This document shows positions 7,709 to 13,701 of a stretch of 18,308 bases of DNA, piece after piece; positions within the stretch are counted from its first letter, which is position 1; each line of letters begins with the position of its first letter. The translations under genes and the position numbers were made by a program. The DNA is from Akkermansiaceae bacterium (GTDB taxonomy: Bacteria; Verrucomicrobiota; Verrucomicrobiia; Verrucomicrobiales; Akkermansiaceae). Under the pieces are notes generated by a model, which searched no databases, had not been told where the DNA came from, and saw only the letters and a list, made by a program, of their open reading frames with translations. Location: NCBI GenBank assembly GCA_028293225.1, contig JAQGPE010000379.1:1-18308 (forward strand), read 5' to 3'.

Positions 7709-8061
7709 ATGGCCACGCCTTTCTACTACACGACCATGAAGTCCCCGGTAGGCGAGCTGAAGGTGGTCGCGAGCGACAGGGGACTGACCGCCATCCTATG
7801 GGAAAACGAGGACCCGAAACGCGTCCCTCTTAACGAGCCGCTCACGGAAAAAATCCCATCTCCATCATCGCCTCCCGTCACCGCGTGATCGGCGCCGACG
7901 GCACCCTGACCGGCTTCGCCGGCGGCCTCAAAGCCAAGGCGCTGCTGCTGGGGATCGAGTCGAAGAAGCACACCCCGGAACAGGAGCGGTCGGGGTGGCA
8001 TCTGCAGGACGGCTCAGTTTCCATCTCTGCGCTCGCCATTTTCGGACCTGAAGACGAATAG
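7709..8061 (+). pseudogene. Decayed ogt copy (methylated-DNA--protein-cysteine methyltransferase remnant)
   Basis: The first 46-47 codons (MATPFYYTTMKSPVGELKVVAS...) closely match the start of the intact ogt at 11546. The sequence then jumps, at CTCACGGAAAAAATCCC, directly to the part coding NPISIIA. About 229 bases are missing, corresponding to residues 48-123 of the intact protein, and because 229 is not a multiple of three the downstream part is in another frame (7852-8061). Read in that frame it gives [23 protein letters not shown]. The active-site Cys codon TGT of the PCHRV motif is CGT (Arg) here, at 7876-7878, and the Pro is Ser. The first frame stops at 7888. Homology to the intact copy ends near 7985, after which the frame runs through unrelated sequence and element C to TAG at 8059. 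The deletion ends share GAAAA, suggesting slippage or microhomology recombination. It cannot make an active methyltransferase. Confidence 0.9.
8030..8054 (-). promoter_or_regulatory. Repeated element copy C, inverted and orphan
   Basis: On the minus strand it contains GTCCGAAAATGGCGAGCG, identical over 18 bases to copy A. The ATG of the other copies is AGG here. It points back into the ogt remnant, with no gene start 67-75 bases downstream on that strand. Reading the other way, the sigma factor gene starts about 85 bases to the right. It may be a relic of a lost gene or a site working in reverse orientation. Confidence 0.5.
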
Positions 8062-8097
8062 CCCTGCGGGAGGTCATTTGCGGGGACAGGGAAATTT

Positions 8098-8128
8098 TTG
8101 CGTCCCATTCCTCAGTCCCTGACGGATA
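8098..8128 (+). promoter_or_regulatory. Possible ECF-type promoter of the sigma factor gene
   Basis: TTGCGTCCC (8098-8106), preceded by an A/T run, could be a -35 element. CGGATA (8123-8128) about 17 bases later could be the -10 of an ECF-dependent, self-controlled promoter. The transcript would start only a few bases before the ATG at 8139. ECF factors often control their own gene, but this assignment is a guess from pattern. Confidence 0.3.
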
Positions 8129-8138
8129 CTTCCCGAAC

Positions 8139-10079
8139 ATGGAAATTCCCGACCGCACCTTGCTCGATCGCTACCTCACCGGGCGCGATGAAGCAGCGTT
8201 CGGCCTACTGGTCGGGCGCTATCTCGACCAGGTCCACGCCACCGCCCGCCGCGTCACCGGCAATGACGAACTGGCCCGCGACGTGGCGCAGAGCACCTTT
8301 ATCCGACTGGCGCAGCGGGCCGCGCTGATCCCCCGCCAGGTACCCCTGACTTCCTGGCTCCACCACACCACCCGCTGCCTCGCCGTCGACCTGGTGCGGG
8401 CCGAGTCGCGGCGGAAAAAACGTGAACTCGACAGCACCTTGGTCCCCACCGCCATGGACACCTCCCCGCCCGAACCCGATTGGTCGGCTCTCGCCCCGGT
8501 GGTGGATGAACTGGTCGATCAGCTCCCCGCCGCCGATCGCGATCTGGTCCTGCTCCGCTACTACCGGAATGAGTCGCACGCCGCGATCGCCACCCGCCTC
8601 GGCCTCACGGAGAGCGCCGCCCGCAAGCGCGCCTTCCGCGCTGTGGAAAAGCTCCGCATCCTGCTGGGGAAGCGCGGCCTCCCCACCACCGCCGCCGCCC
8701 TGGCCACCCTGCTGCCCGCCCACGCCGCGCCGTCCGCCCCGGCCCTGCTCGCCGGCTCGGTTCTCCAGGCCACCCAGGGCGTCACTCCCATCCTCCCGCA
8801 TTTCCTCACCACGCTGCTCCACGCCGTGAATACCACCCAAAAGATCGCCCTCGGCGGCTCCTTTCTCCTCCTGCTGGCCGCCACCGGCTACTCGCTGGCG
8901 CCACTACCCGGCCCGGCGAACTCCACTACGGGAAGCGCCGTAGCTTCCCTCCCCTCCGGCAGGGCCGGGGAAAGATCCGCCTCCCGTGACCACGGCATCC
9001 GTCCGGCGCCCGCCACAGCGCAGGAGCGCTATGAGAGACTGAAGGCGATCGTCGCGATCCCCATTTCCACCCAGCGCCAGAGCGAGATGATCGGCTACCT
9101 GGAAGGGCTGCCGCCGACGCTCCATGAAGAGACGCTGCGGGATTTGGGCAGCCTGACCACCAGATTGGATTCCGGCCTCCTGCGGCTGGCCCTGTCCTCC
9201 TGGGCGAAGAACGACCCCGCCGCCGCTGCGAATTTCATCCACGGCCAGTCGCAGAGGGATCCCTGGCCGGATTCGACCTCCGTGCTGCAGGACTGGGCGC
9301 TGGCCGATCCCCCCGCCGCGATGGCCTGGGCAATCCAAAATCATACCGGAGAAAAGGTTTCCGAATCCGAGGACATCCCTGCCTCGATCGTGATCGCTAC
9401 CGTTGCCCGGACCAACCTGGAGCTGGTCCCGGCCCTCATTGACTTGATCCCCACCGAAAGCGATCGCGAAAGCCTCATTCGCCGGATCGGCTACGAGGGC
9501 AGCTGGAATCCTGAGTTCATAAAGAAGATGCTCGTAGTTCTGGCTCCGCCGGAGCGTGACCTCCTGCTGGGAACCCTGACCGGCTACGTGAGAATGCCGG
9601 CCGAAGGAACGGAAAACTATGTGAGAACCCCGGCCGAAGGAGCGGCAATCCTGAAGGCCAACCCCGGCGCCGTGGAGTATGCCAATCCGGAATTCCTCTA
9701 CCAGAGTTGGGCCAAACAGGACCTCGCCGCCGCCCGCGCGGACGTCGATGAATTGCCACCCGGCCCTCTGCGCGACCGCGCGACCAATGGCCTTATCCAG
9801 GGCCTGTCGATGTCCGATCCTCAGCAGGCCCTCGAATTCATGGAAAGCCATCCGGATCTGATCACCCAGAACACCCGCGACATCTTCATTTCCAGTACCA
9901 AGTCCCAGCCCGAACTGGCCCTGCGCCAGATCCCGCTGATGGACGAGGAAGACCGGCGAATCTCTTGCCTGGCAACGCACATCGGCGCCTGGCTGAAACA
10001 GGACCCCGCCGCCGCGGGAAAATGGCTGGAGCAGCATCCGCAGCCGCCGGCCGTGACAGAGCTACTACCTGAGAAGTAG
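8139..10079 (+). CDS. ECF-type sigma factor fused to a membrane segment and helical-repeat domain
   Basis: 646 residues, more than three times a normal ECF factor. Sigma region 2 covers about residues 5-95 (LLDRYLTGRDEAAFGLLVGRYLDQVHATARRVTG, then ELARDVAQSTFIRLAQRA). Region 4 covers about 120-185 (QLPAADRDLVLLRYYRNESHAAIATRLGLTESAARKRAFRAVEKLR). An Ala/Pro-rich linker leads to one hydrophobic segment at about 235-254 (IALGGSFLLLLAATGYSLA), which would place the sigma part in the cytoplasm and the rest outside. Residues 290-640 are alpha-helical repeats with a recurring D-P-A-A-A-x-x-W pattern (NDPAAAANFI, ADPPAAMAWAI, QDPAAAGKWL). The extension probably acts as a built-in anti-sigma or sensor; that is inference. 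The next gene encodes a separate anchored protein with the same kind of repeats. A 33-base tandem duplication lies at 9585-9650. Confidence 0.85.
   Translation: MEIPDRTLLDRYLTGRDEAAFGLLVGRYLDQVHATARRVTGNDELARDVAQSTFIRLAQRAALIPRQVPLTSWLHHTTRCLAVDLVRAESRRKKRELDSTLVPTAMDTSPPEPDWSALAPVVDELVDQLPAADRDLVLLRYYRNESHAAIATRLGLTESAARKRAFRAVEKLRILLGKRGLPTTAAALATLLPAHAAPSAPALLAGSVLQATQGVTPILPHFLTTLLHAVNTTQKIALGGSFLLLLAATGYSLAPLPGPANSTTGSAVASLPSGRAGERSASRDHGIRPAPATAQERYERLKAIVAIPISTQRQSEMIGYLEGLPPTLHEETLRDLGSLTTRLDSGLLRLALSSWAKNDPAAAANFIHGQSQRDPWPDSTSVLQDWALADPPAAMAWAIQNHTGEKVSESEDIPASIVIATVARTNLELVPALIDLIPTESDRESLIRRIGYEGSWNPEFIKKMLVVLAPPERDLLLGTLTGYVRMPAEGTENYVRTPAEGAAILKANPGAVEYANPEFLYQSWAKQDLAAARADVDELPPGPLRDRATNGLIQGLSMSDPQQALEFMESHPDLITQNTRDIFISSTKSQPELALRQIPLMDEEDRRISCLATHIGAWLKQDPAAAGKWLEQHPQPPAVTELLPEK
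9585..9650 (+). repeat. In-frame 33-base tandem duplication in the sigma factor gene
   Basis: Two adjacent 11-codon units encode YVRMPAEGTEN and YVRTPAEGAAI. They are clearly related at the DNA level (TA[C/T]GTGAGAA then CCGGCCGAAGGA in both). The duplication lies in the helical-repeat domain and preserves frame. Confidence 0.85.
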
Positions 10080-10115
10080 TTCATCGCGAAATCCCACTTC
10101 TCCACCACCCCGTCC

Positions 10116-11375
10116 ATGCGCCCTCACGCCGCTCTCCCCTACCTCGCCGCCGGGATCATCGCCCTCGCCGCAGTGACGCTCACCGTCCGCACGGCCACCC
10201 TGCGGGATGCCGCCCGCCAGACAGAGGGCATGACCGCAAAGGAAGCGGGCGGGACTCCCTCCACGGATACAGGCAACGGCGCCAGCAGACCCTTTGCCTT
10301 CACCCGGCTGCCACCGGGCAGCGAATCCCGCACAGCGGAGCTGCGGAAGCAGATCGCCCGGGTCATGGCCAGCCGGCAGCGCTTCGAACACGAAAGCGCC
10401 CTGCTCGCCCTCCTGAGGGAACTGGCTCCCGGCGACTTTCCCATCGCGCTGGACGCAATCGTCCACGGAGCGGGCAATGACGACTACGATGACGCCCCCT
10501 TTCTCTTCACCCAGTGGATGCGCACCGCCCCTCAGGATGCCCTGACCTATGCCCAGAGCCACCCCGACCTGGAGCGGCCCCTGCTGGAGGCCTGGGTGCA
10601 GAGCGACCCCGCCGCCGCCCTGGACCGCGCGCGGCAAAAGAAGCCGGCGGAGGAATCACGGCGACTACTGGGTCAAATGTTTTTCGCCGTTTCCCGACAG
10701 GAACCGCAGGCCGCGCTCAAGCTGCTGGATGAACTGAGTCCGCAGGAAAGGGAATCTCCTCTGGAGGAACTGGCCGGCCGCGGCACGCCCGCGCAGTTCG
10801 CCGCGACCCTGGAGTGGGCCGCCGGGCTGAAAGATCCGGACGAACGCACCGCGGCACTGCAAAAGATGCTGCTGCATTGGAATCAGGCTCATTCGGCACG
10901 GGAATTCGAGCTACTGCTCACCCTGCCGGACCCTGCGAAGAGTCTGAGCAAGGGCTATGACCTCTACCACTGGGCTGAACGCGCTCCCGACGAAGCGCTG
11001 GCCGGCTTCAACCGCATCCCGGAAGGACCGTTCCAGGCCGCCGCTGTCCGGCAAATGGCCCCCGGACTCATCGCGGGCGGACGTGAGGATGCAGCGGACG
11101 CCATCCTCGCCCGCTATCCGGAGACGATGACCCCCTTCCTGCGCCAGACCTGCATCAGCCTGATCGCTCCGCACGATCTGGAGCGGGCCATCGCCATGGC
11201 CGCGGAAATCAGAGATCCTTTCTACCGCGAGAATGGCACGATCGTCGCCCTTCAAGCCTGCCTGGAACACGGCGGGGATGCCGCCCGGCAGGCCGAGGAG
11301 TGGACCGCCTCTCACGAGCTCTCACCGAAGTTGCAGCAGTTCATGGAAGTCTACCGCGGAAAACCCAGCCAGTAG
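10116..11375 (+). CDS. Membrane-anchored helical-repeat protein, partner of the sigma factor fusion
   Basis: 419 residues. An N-terminal hydrophobic helix (residues 6-25, ALPYLAAGIIALAAVTLTVR) is a signal anchor. The rest is alpha-helical, with the same D-P-A-A-A-L-type repeats as the upstream sigma fusion (QSDPAAALDRARQKK, RQEPQAALKLLDELS, RAPDEALAGFNRIP, EDAADAILARYP), spaced roughly 30-40 residues. No catalytic motif is visible, so a binding or scaffold role is likely. It begins 36 bases after the sigma factor stop on the same strand, so the two are probably co-transcribed. The similar extracytoplasmic repeats suggest they descend from one domain or interact. I do not recognise a named family; such solenoid proteins next to ECF genes are frequent in Verrucomicrobiota as far as I know. 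No Shine-Dalgarno sequence is visible before the ATG. Confidence 0.8.
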   Translation: MRPHAALPYLAAGIIALAAVTLTVRTATLRDAARQTEGMTAKEAGGTPSTDTGNGASRPFAFTRLPPGSESRTAELRKQIARVMASRQRFEHESALLALLRELAPGDFPIALDAIVHGAGNDDYDDAPFLFTQWMRTAPQDALTYAQSHPDLERPLLEAWVQSDPAAALDRARQKKPAEESRRLLGQMFFAVSRQEPQAALKLLDELSPQERESPLEELAGRGTPAQFAATLEWAAGLKDPDERTAALQKMLLHWNQAHSAREFELLLTLPDPAKSLSKGYDLYHWAERAPDEALAGFNRIPEGPFQAAAVRQMAPGLIAGGREDAADAILARYPETMTPFLRQTCISLIAPHDLERAIAMAAEIRDPFYRENGTIVALQACLEHGGDAARQAEEWTASHELSPKLQQFMEVYRGKPSQ

Positions 11376-11473
11376 CCCGGGCAAGGCGGATCTGCGCCGC
11401 TGACAGTCCTCCTTGGAAATCACCGAAAACCCAGGCACCTTCCCTTGCTCCTGGAGTTCCCCCTCTTCTTCCG

Positions 11474-11498
11474 CTTCCATGTCCGAAAACAGCCAGCG
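11474..11498 (+). promoter_or_regulatory. Repeated element copy D, upstream of intact ogt
   Basis: Reads CTTCCATGTCCGAAAACAGC then CAGCG. Its internal ATG (11479) is 67 bases before the ogt ATG, as at copy B. It opens a 13-codon frame (MSENSQRLFHSRS) ending at 11520, 25 bases before ogt. The likely role is an operator of the Ada/AraC-type regulator; this is inference from its recurrence at the three alkylation-repair loci. Confidence 0.6.
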
Positions 11499-11545
11499 CC
11501 TTTTCCATTCCCGGTCATAGTGAGTCCATTGACCTCAAGAAAATC

Positions 11546-12067
11546 ATGACCACCACCTCTTTCTACTACACAACCCTGAAGTCCCCGGTCGGCGAGCTGA
11601 AGCTGGTAGCGAGTGACAAGGGCCTGACCGCGATCTTATGGGAAGATGACAACCCGAAGCGCGTCCCGCTGGGCGAAAACCTCACCGAAAACCCTGCCCA
11701 TCCAGTGCTGGTCGCAACCGCCCGCCAGCTCACCGAGTACTTCGCCGGGACGCTGGAGAAATTCGACCTGCCGCTCGATTTCATCGGCACCGATTTCCAG
11801 AAGAAAGTCTGGGCGGAACTCGTCGCCATTCCCTTCGGCGAAACCCGTACCTACGGCCAGCTCGCGGAAAAAATCGGCAACCCGAAGGCCTCCCGCGCCG
11901 TGGGCGCCGCCAATGGAAAAAATCCCATCTCCATCATCGCCCCCTGTCACCGGGTGATCGGTGCCGACGGCACCCTGACCGGCTTCGCCGGCGGTTTGAA
12001 AGCCAAGGCCCTGCTGCTGGGAATCGAGTCGAAGAAGCATGCCCCGGAACAGGCGCTGCTGCTGTGA
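11546..12067 (+). CDS. ogt: Methylated-DNA--[protein]-cysteine S-methyltransferase
   Basis: 173 residues from the ATG at 11546. An upstream extension of the frame is rejected because it overlaps the preceding gene, and the remnant copy at 7709 starts at the equivalent ATG. The N-terminal ribonuclease H-like part is FYYTTLKSPVGELKLVASDKGL. The C-terminal DNA-binding/active-site domain runs from FQKKVWAELVAIPFGETRTYGQLA to the P-C-H-R-V motif with the acceptor C134 (codon 11945-11947). The downstream segment [16 protein letters not shown] has the usual G-x-x-x-G-F-x-G-G-L pattern. The protein removes methyl groups from O6-methylguanine in a single suicidal transfer. It supplies the activity missing from the Ada/AlkA fusion at 3488-4948, and a shared upstream element links the two. 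It follows the sigma/repeat operon by 170 bases and is probably transcribed on its own. Confidence 0.95.
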   Translation: MTTTSFYYTTLKSPVGELKLVASDKGLTAILWEDDNPKRVPLGENLTENPAHPVLVATARQLTEYFAGTLEKFDLPLDFIGTDFQKKVWAELVAIPFGETRTYGQLAEKIGNPKASRAVGAANGKNPISIIAPCHRVIGADGTLTGFAGGLKAKALLLGIESKKHAPEQALLL

Positions 12068-12172
12068 CGGCGCCCCCTGCCACCGGAACTACGATCTCCG
12101 CTGGGCAAACCCTGCCACATCACACCGGGATTGCCGCGGATGCCGGTGCGTGCCACCCTTCCCTGCACCGGG

Positions 12173-12718
12173 ATGAACGCCTATCTCTTCCTCAAGTCGC
12201 TGCTGACGACAGCCACGTTCCTGCCCCGGCATCTGTTCTTCATTGCCACGGGCACTCTGTTCGCCTGGGTCGTCTGGACCGCCCTCTATCTGTTCCTGCT
12301 GGCCATCGCCCTTCTCGGCCACGGCCAGCTCGGCGATCCCCTCGCTTATCCCACCGGCCTGCTCGTGATCCTGGCAACCGGCCTGATCGGCGGCGGCGGG
12401 ATCGGCCTGCCTGCCTGTGCCTTTGGCTATTGGACGTGCCGTAGTTACCGGTGGCCAAAGGCCGCCGCCATCCCCGTGGTCCTCCTGGCCGGAGCGCTTG
12501 AGGCCACGCCGGTCATCGCCGGGCTCTTCAGGGTCAAGGCTGGCCTGCCCCTGGTCGACCTGGCCATCTGGTCCTTCTTCACCTACCTCTGGGCCATCGC
12601 GCCGCTGCTGGGCCTTTACTGGTGGTTGACCGAAAGCCCCCGGCCCATCTTCGAAGGCCTCCGCCGCCGGATCCTGCGGAAATACTTCACAGGATCACCA
12701 GGCAACGCAGAGGAATGA
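12173..12718 (+). CDS. Small multi-pass membrane protein, unknown function
   Basis: 181 residues from the ATG at 12173 (MNAYLFLKSLL). In-frame starts at 12140 (ATG) and 12131 (TTG) are possible, but the protein's hydrophobic start and the lack of features upstream favour 12173. There are about four membrane helices: LFFIATGTLFAWVVWTALYL, LLVILATGLIGGGGIGLPACA, an IPVVLLAGALEATPVIAGLF segment, and LAIWSFFTYLWAIAPLLGLY. The cytoplasmic tail is basic (EGLRRRILRKYF). No catalytic or transporter motif is recognisable. It lies 105 bases after ogt on the same strand and converges on another small membrane protein gene at 12758. I cannot name a family. Confidence 0.7.
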   Translation: MNAYLFLKSLLTTATFLPRHLFFIATGTLFAWVVWTALYLFLLAIALLGHGQLGDPLAYPTGLLVILATGLIGGGGIGLPACAFGYWTCRSYRWPKAAAIPVVLLAGALEATPVIAGLFRVKAGLPLVDLAIWSFFTYLWAIAPLLGLYWWLTESPRPIFEGLRRRILRKYFTGSPGNAEE

Positions 12719-12757
12719 TCTGAAAATCTGGCCCGGCCGTAGCCGGCTTCCCAGCCG

Positions 12758-13309
12758 CTATCCGGCAAACCCGTATGGATCCGGATTCTTCGATACAGGC
12801 TCACCATCGCGCGGCCTGTCTCGTTCACCCTCTGCCAGGGGCAGCCATTGCAATCCCAGCAGCGAACCCAGCACCAACAGCGGACAACCGGCCTTGAAGA
12901 CCGCGATCACATAGAGCGCCAAATCATGGGGACTTCCATCGAGCAGCCACGCGATCAGATACAGCCCAGCGGCGGCCACGGCCATGACCGCCAGTGCGGC
13001 CAGCGATGCCCAGGAACGCGACCGGCGGCGGGATTTCAGCAGAATAAAGCAATTCGTCGCCACATACGCATGCAGCGCCGCGTCCGCGGTGAGCCAGCCC
13101 CCCAGCGGTGCCGCCGGCTTGCTCATCCTCATCAGCATCGCATTGATCTGACCAAAGAGATTCAAAGCCATGCCCAGAAATCCGGCCACGGAAATCACCA
13201 GCAGGAAGGCCAGCGCCACTTTTCTGCCCGGCCCGCGGATCTCTGAAAACTGCGGCCAGCGCCCCGGCGGCGGAGGCGGCAAAGGGGGATCGGCCGGCAG
13301 CTGCGACAT
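12758..13309 (-). CDS. Small multi-pass membrane protein, unknown function
   Basis: 183 residues from the ATG at 13309 (MSQLPADPPLPPPPPGRWPQF). The frame is open back to 13405, but the extra 32 residues are polar and low in conservation signals, so the later start is preferred. After a proline-rich cytoplasmic head there are about four membrane helices: VALAFLLVISVAGFLGMALNLF, a helix around DAALHAYVATNCFILLK, LAALAVMAVAAAGLYLIAWLL, and VFKAGCPLLVLGSLLGLQWL. A basic loop (KSRRRSRSW) separates helices two and three. It ends 39 bases from the convergent membrane protein gene at 12173-12718. No family or function is recognised. Confidence 0.65.
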   Translation of the reverse strand: MSQLPADPPLPPPPPGRWPQFSEIRGPGRKVALAFLLVISVAGFLGMALNLFGQINAMLMRMSKPAAPLGGWLTADAALHAYVATNCFILLKSRRRSRSWASLAALAVMAVAAAGLYLIAWLLDGSPHDLALYVIAVFKAGCPLLVLGSLLGLQWLPLAEGERDRPRDGEPVSKNPDPYGFAG

Positions 13310-13439
13310 CTGCGGGGAAGATAGGGAATCCTCTCCACCGGGTCGATGCCCATTTCCCCGGATGCAGGTTGGCGCCTCATCACCCGCCGGTCCGTCGATC
13401 CCCATCGGTTGCTTTAGCGATTCTTCAGGCCACGCTCCA

Positions 13440-13488
13440 ACTCAGGCGCCGCGGCTGCGCTTCAGCAAAGCCGGCGCAGTGCCTGAGT
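13440..13488. repeat. Imperfect inverted repeat
   Basis: Outer arms ACTCAGGC (13440-13447) and GCCTGAGT (13481-13488) are perfect complements. The inner part can extend with mismatches (GCGCCG near 13446, CGGCGC near 13472). There is no T-run. It could be a hairpin in a leader or a protein site. Confidence 0.4.
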
Positions 13489-13565
13489 GAAACGAAATGA
13501 ACAAATCAATCGCAGCGCAGATTCCCTCCGTGTTCGCCCGCTTTCTTGCGTCCCCCTTTACACCC

Positions 13566-13584
13566 GTAACGTTTCAAACGTTAC
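13566..13584. promoter_or_regulatory. Perfect 19-base palindrome, candidate operator of the RCC1 genes
   Basis: GTAACGTTTCAAACGTTAC is a perfect inverted repeat around a central C and contains AACGTT twice. It lies about 120 bases before the first RCC1 start. LacI-family and similar dimeric repressors bind sites of this length built on A-A-C-G-T-T, but no regulator gene is adjacent. Confidence 0.55.
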
Positions 13585-13701
13585 AGCGATGGTAAATGGA
13601 GAGTAAAGCGCAGATAGTGGTTCACCTCCCCGCAGCACCCCGTCTATCAGGGAGAGGCTCAACTTCCCGGCGAGCCAGCCCAAGGATTCTCCTCCTCCAT
13701 C

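Larger units (their letters stand above)
13310..13701. other. Intergenic region upstream of the RCC1 gene pair
   Basis: About 390 bases without a convincing gene, between a minus-strand membrane protein and the first RCC1 gene. It holds an imperfect hairpin (13440-13488), a perfect 19-base palindrome (13566-13584) and a pyrimidine-rich stretch immediately before the RCC1 start (TTCTCCTCC at 13687-13695). The promoters of both flanking genes should lie here; I could not assign clear -10/-35 boxes. Confidence 0.5.

Noticed and set aside
8904..10037. 377-codon open frame on the minus strand, antisense to the sigma factor fusion
   Set aside because: Low-complexity Gly/Arg/Gln-rich translation with no motif; the plus-strand frame has clear sigma and repeat domains.
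11300..11545. Longer ogt protein starting inside the preceding gene
   Set aside because: Overlaps the helical-repeat gene and element D; family length and the paralogous remnant both support the start at 11546.
13546..13570. Second ECF-type promoter before the RCC1 gene (TTGCGTCCC at 13546, as upstream of the sigma factor)
   Set aside because: The nine-base match is real, but no CGGATA-like box lies at about 17 bases; CGTAAC at 13565 is too close.
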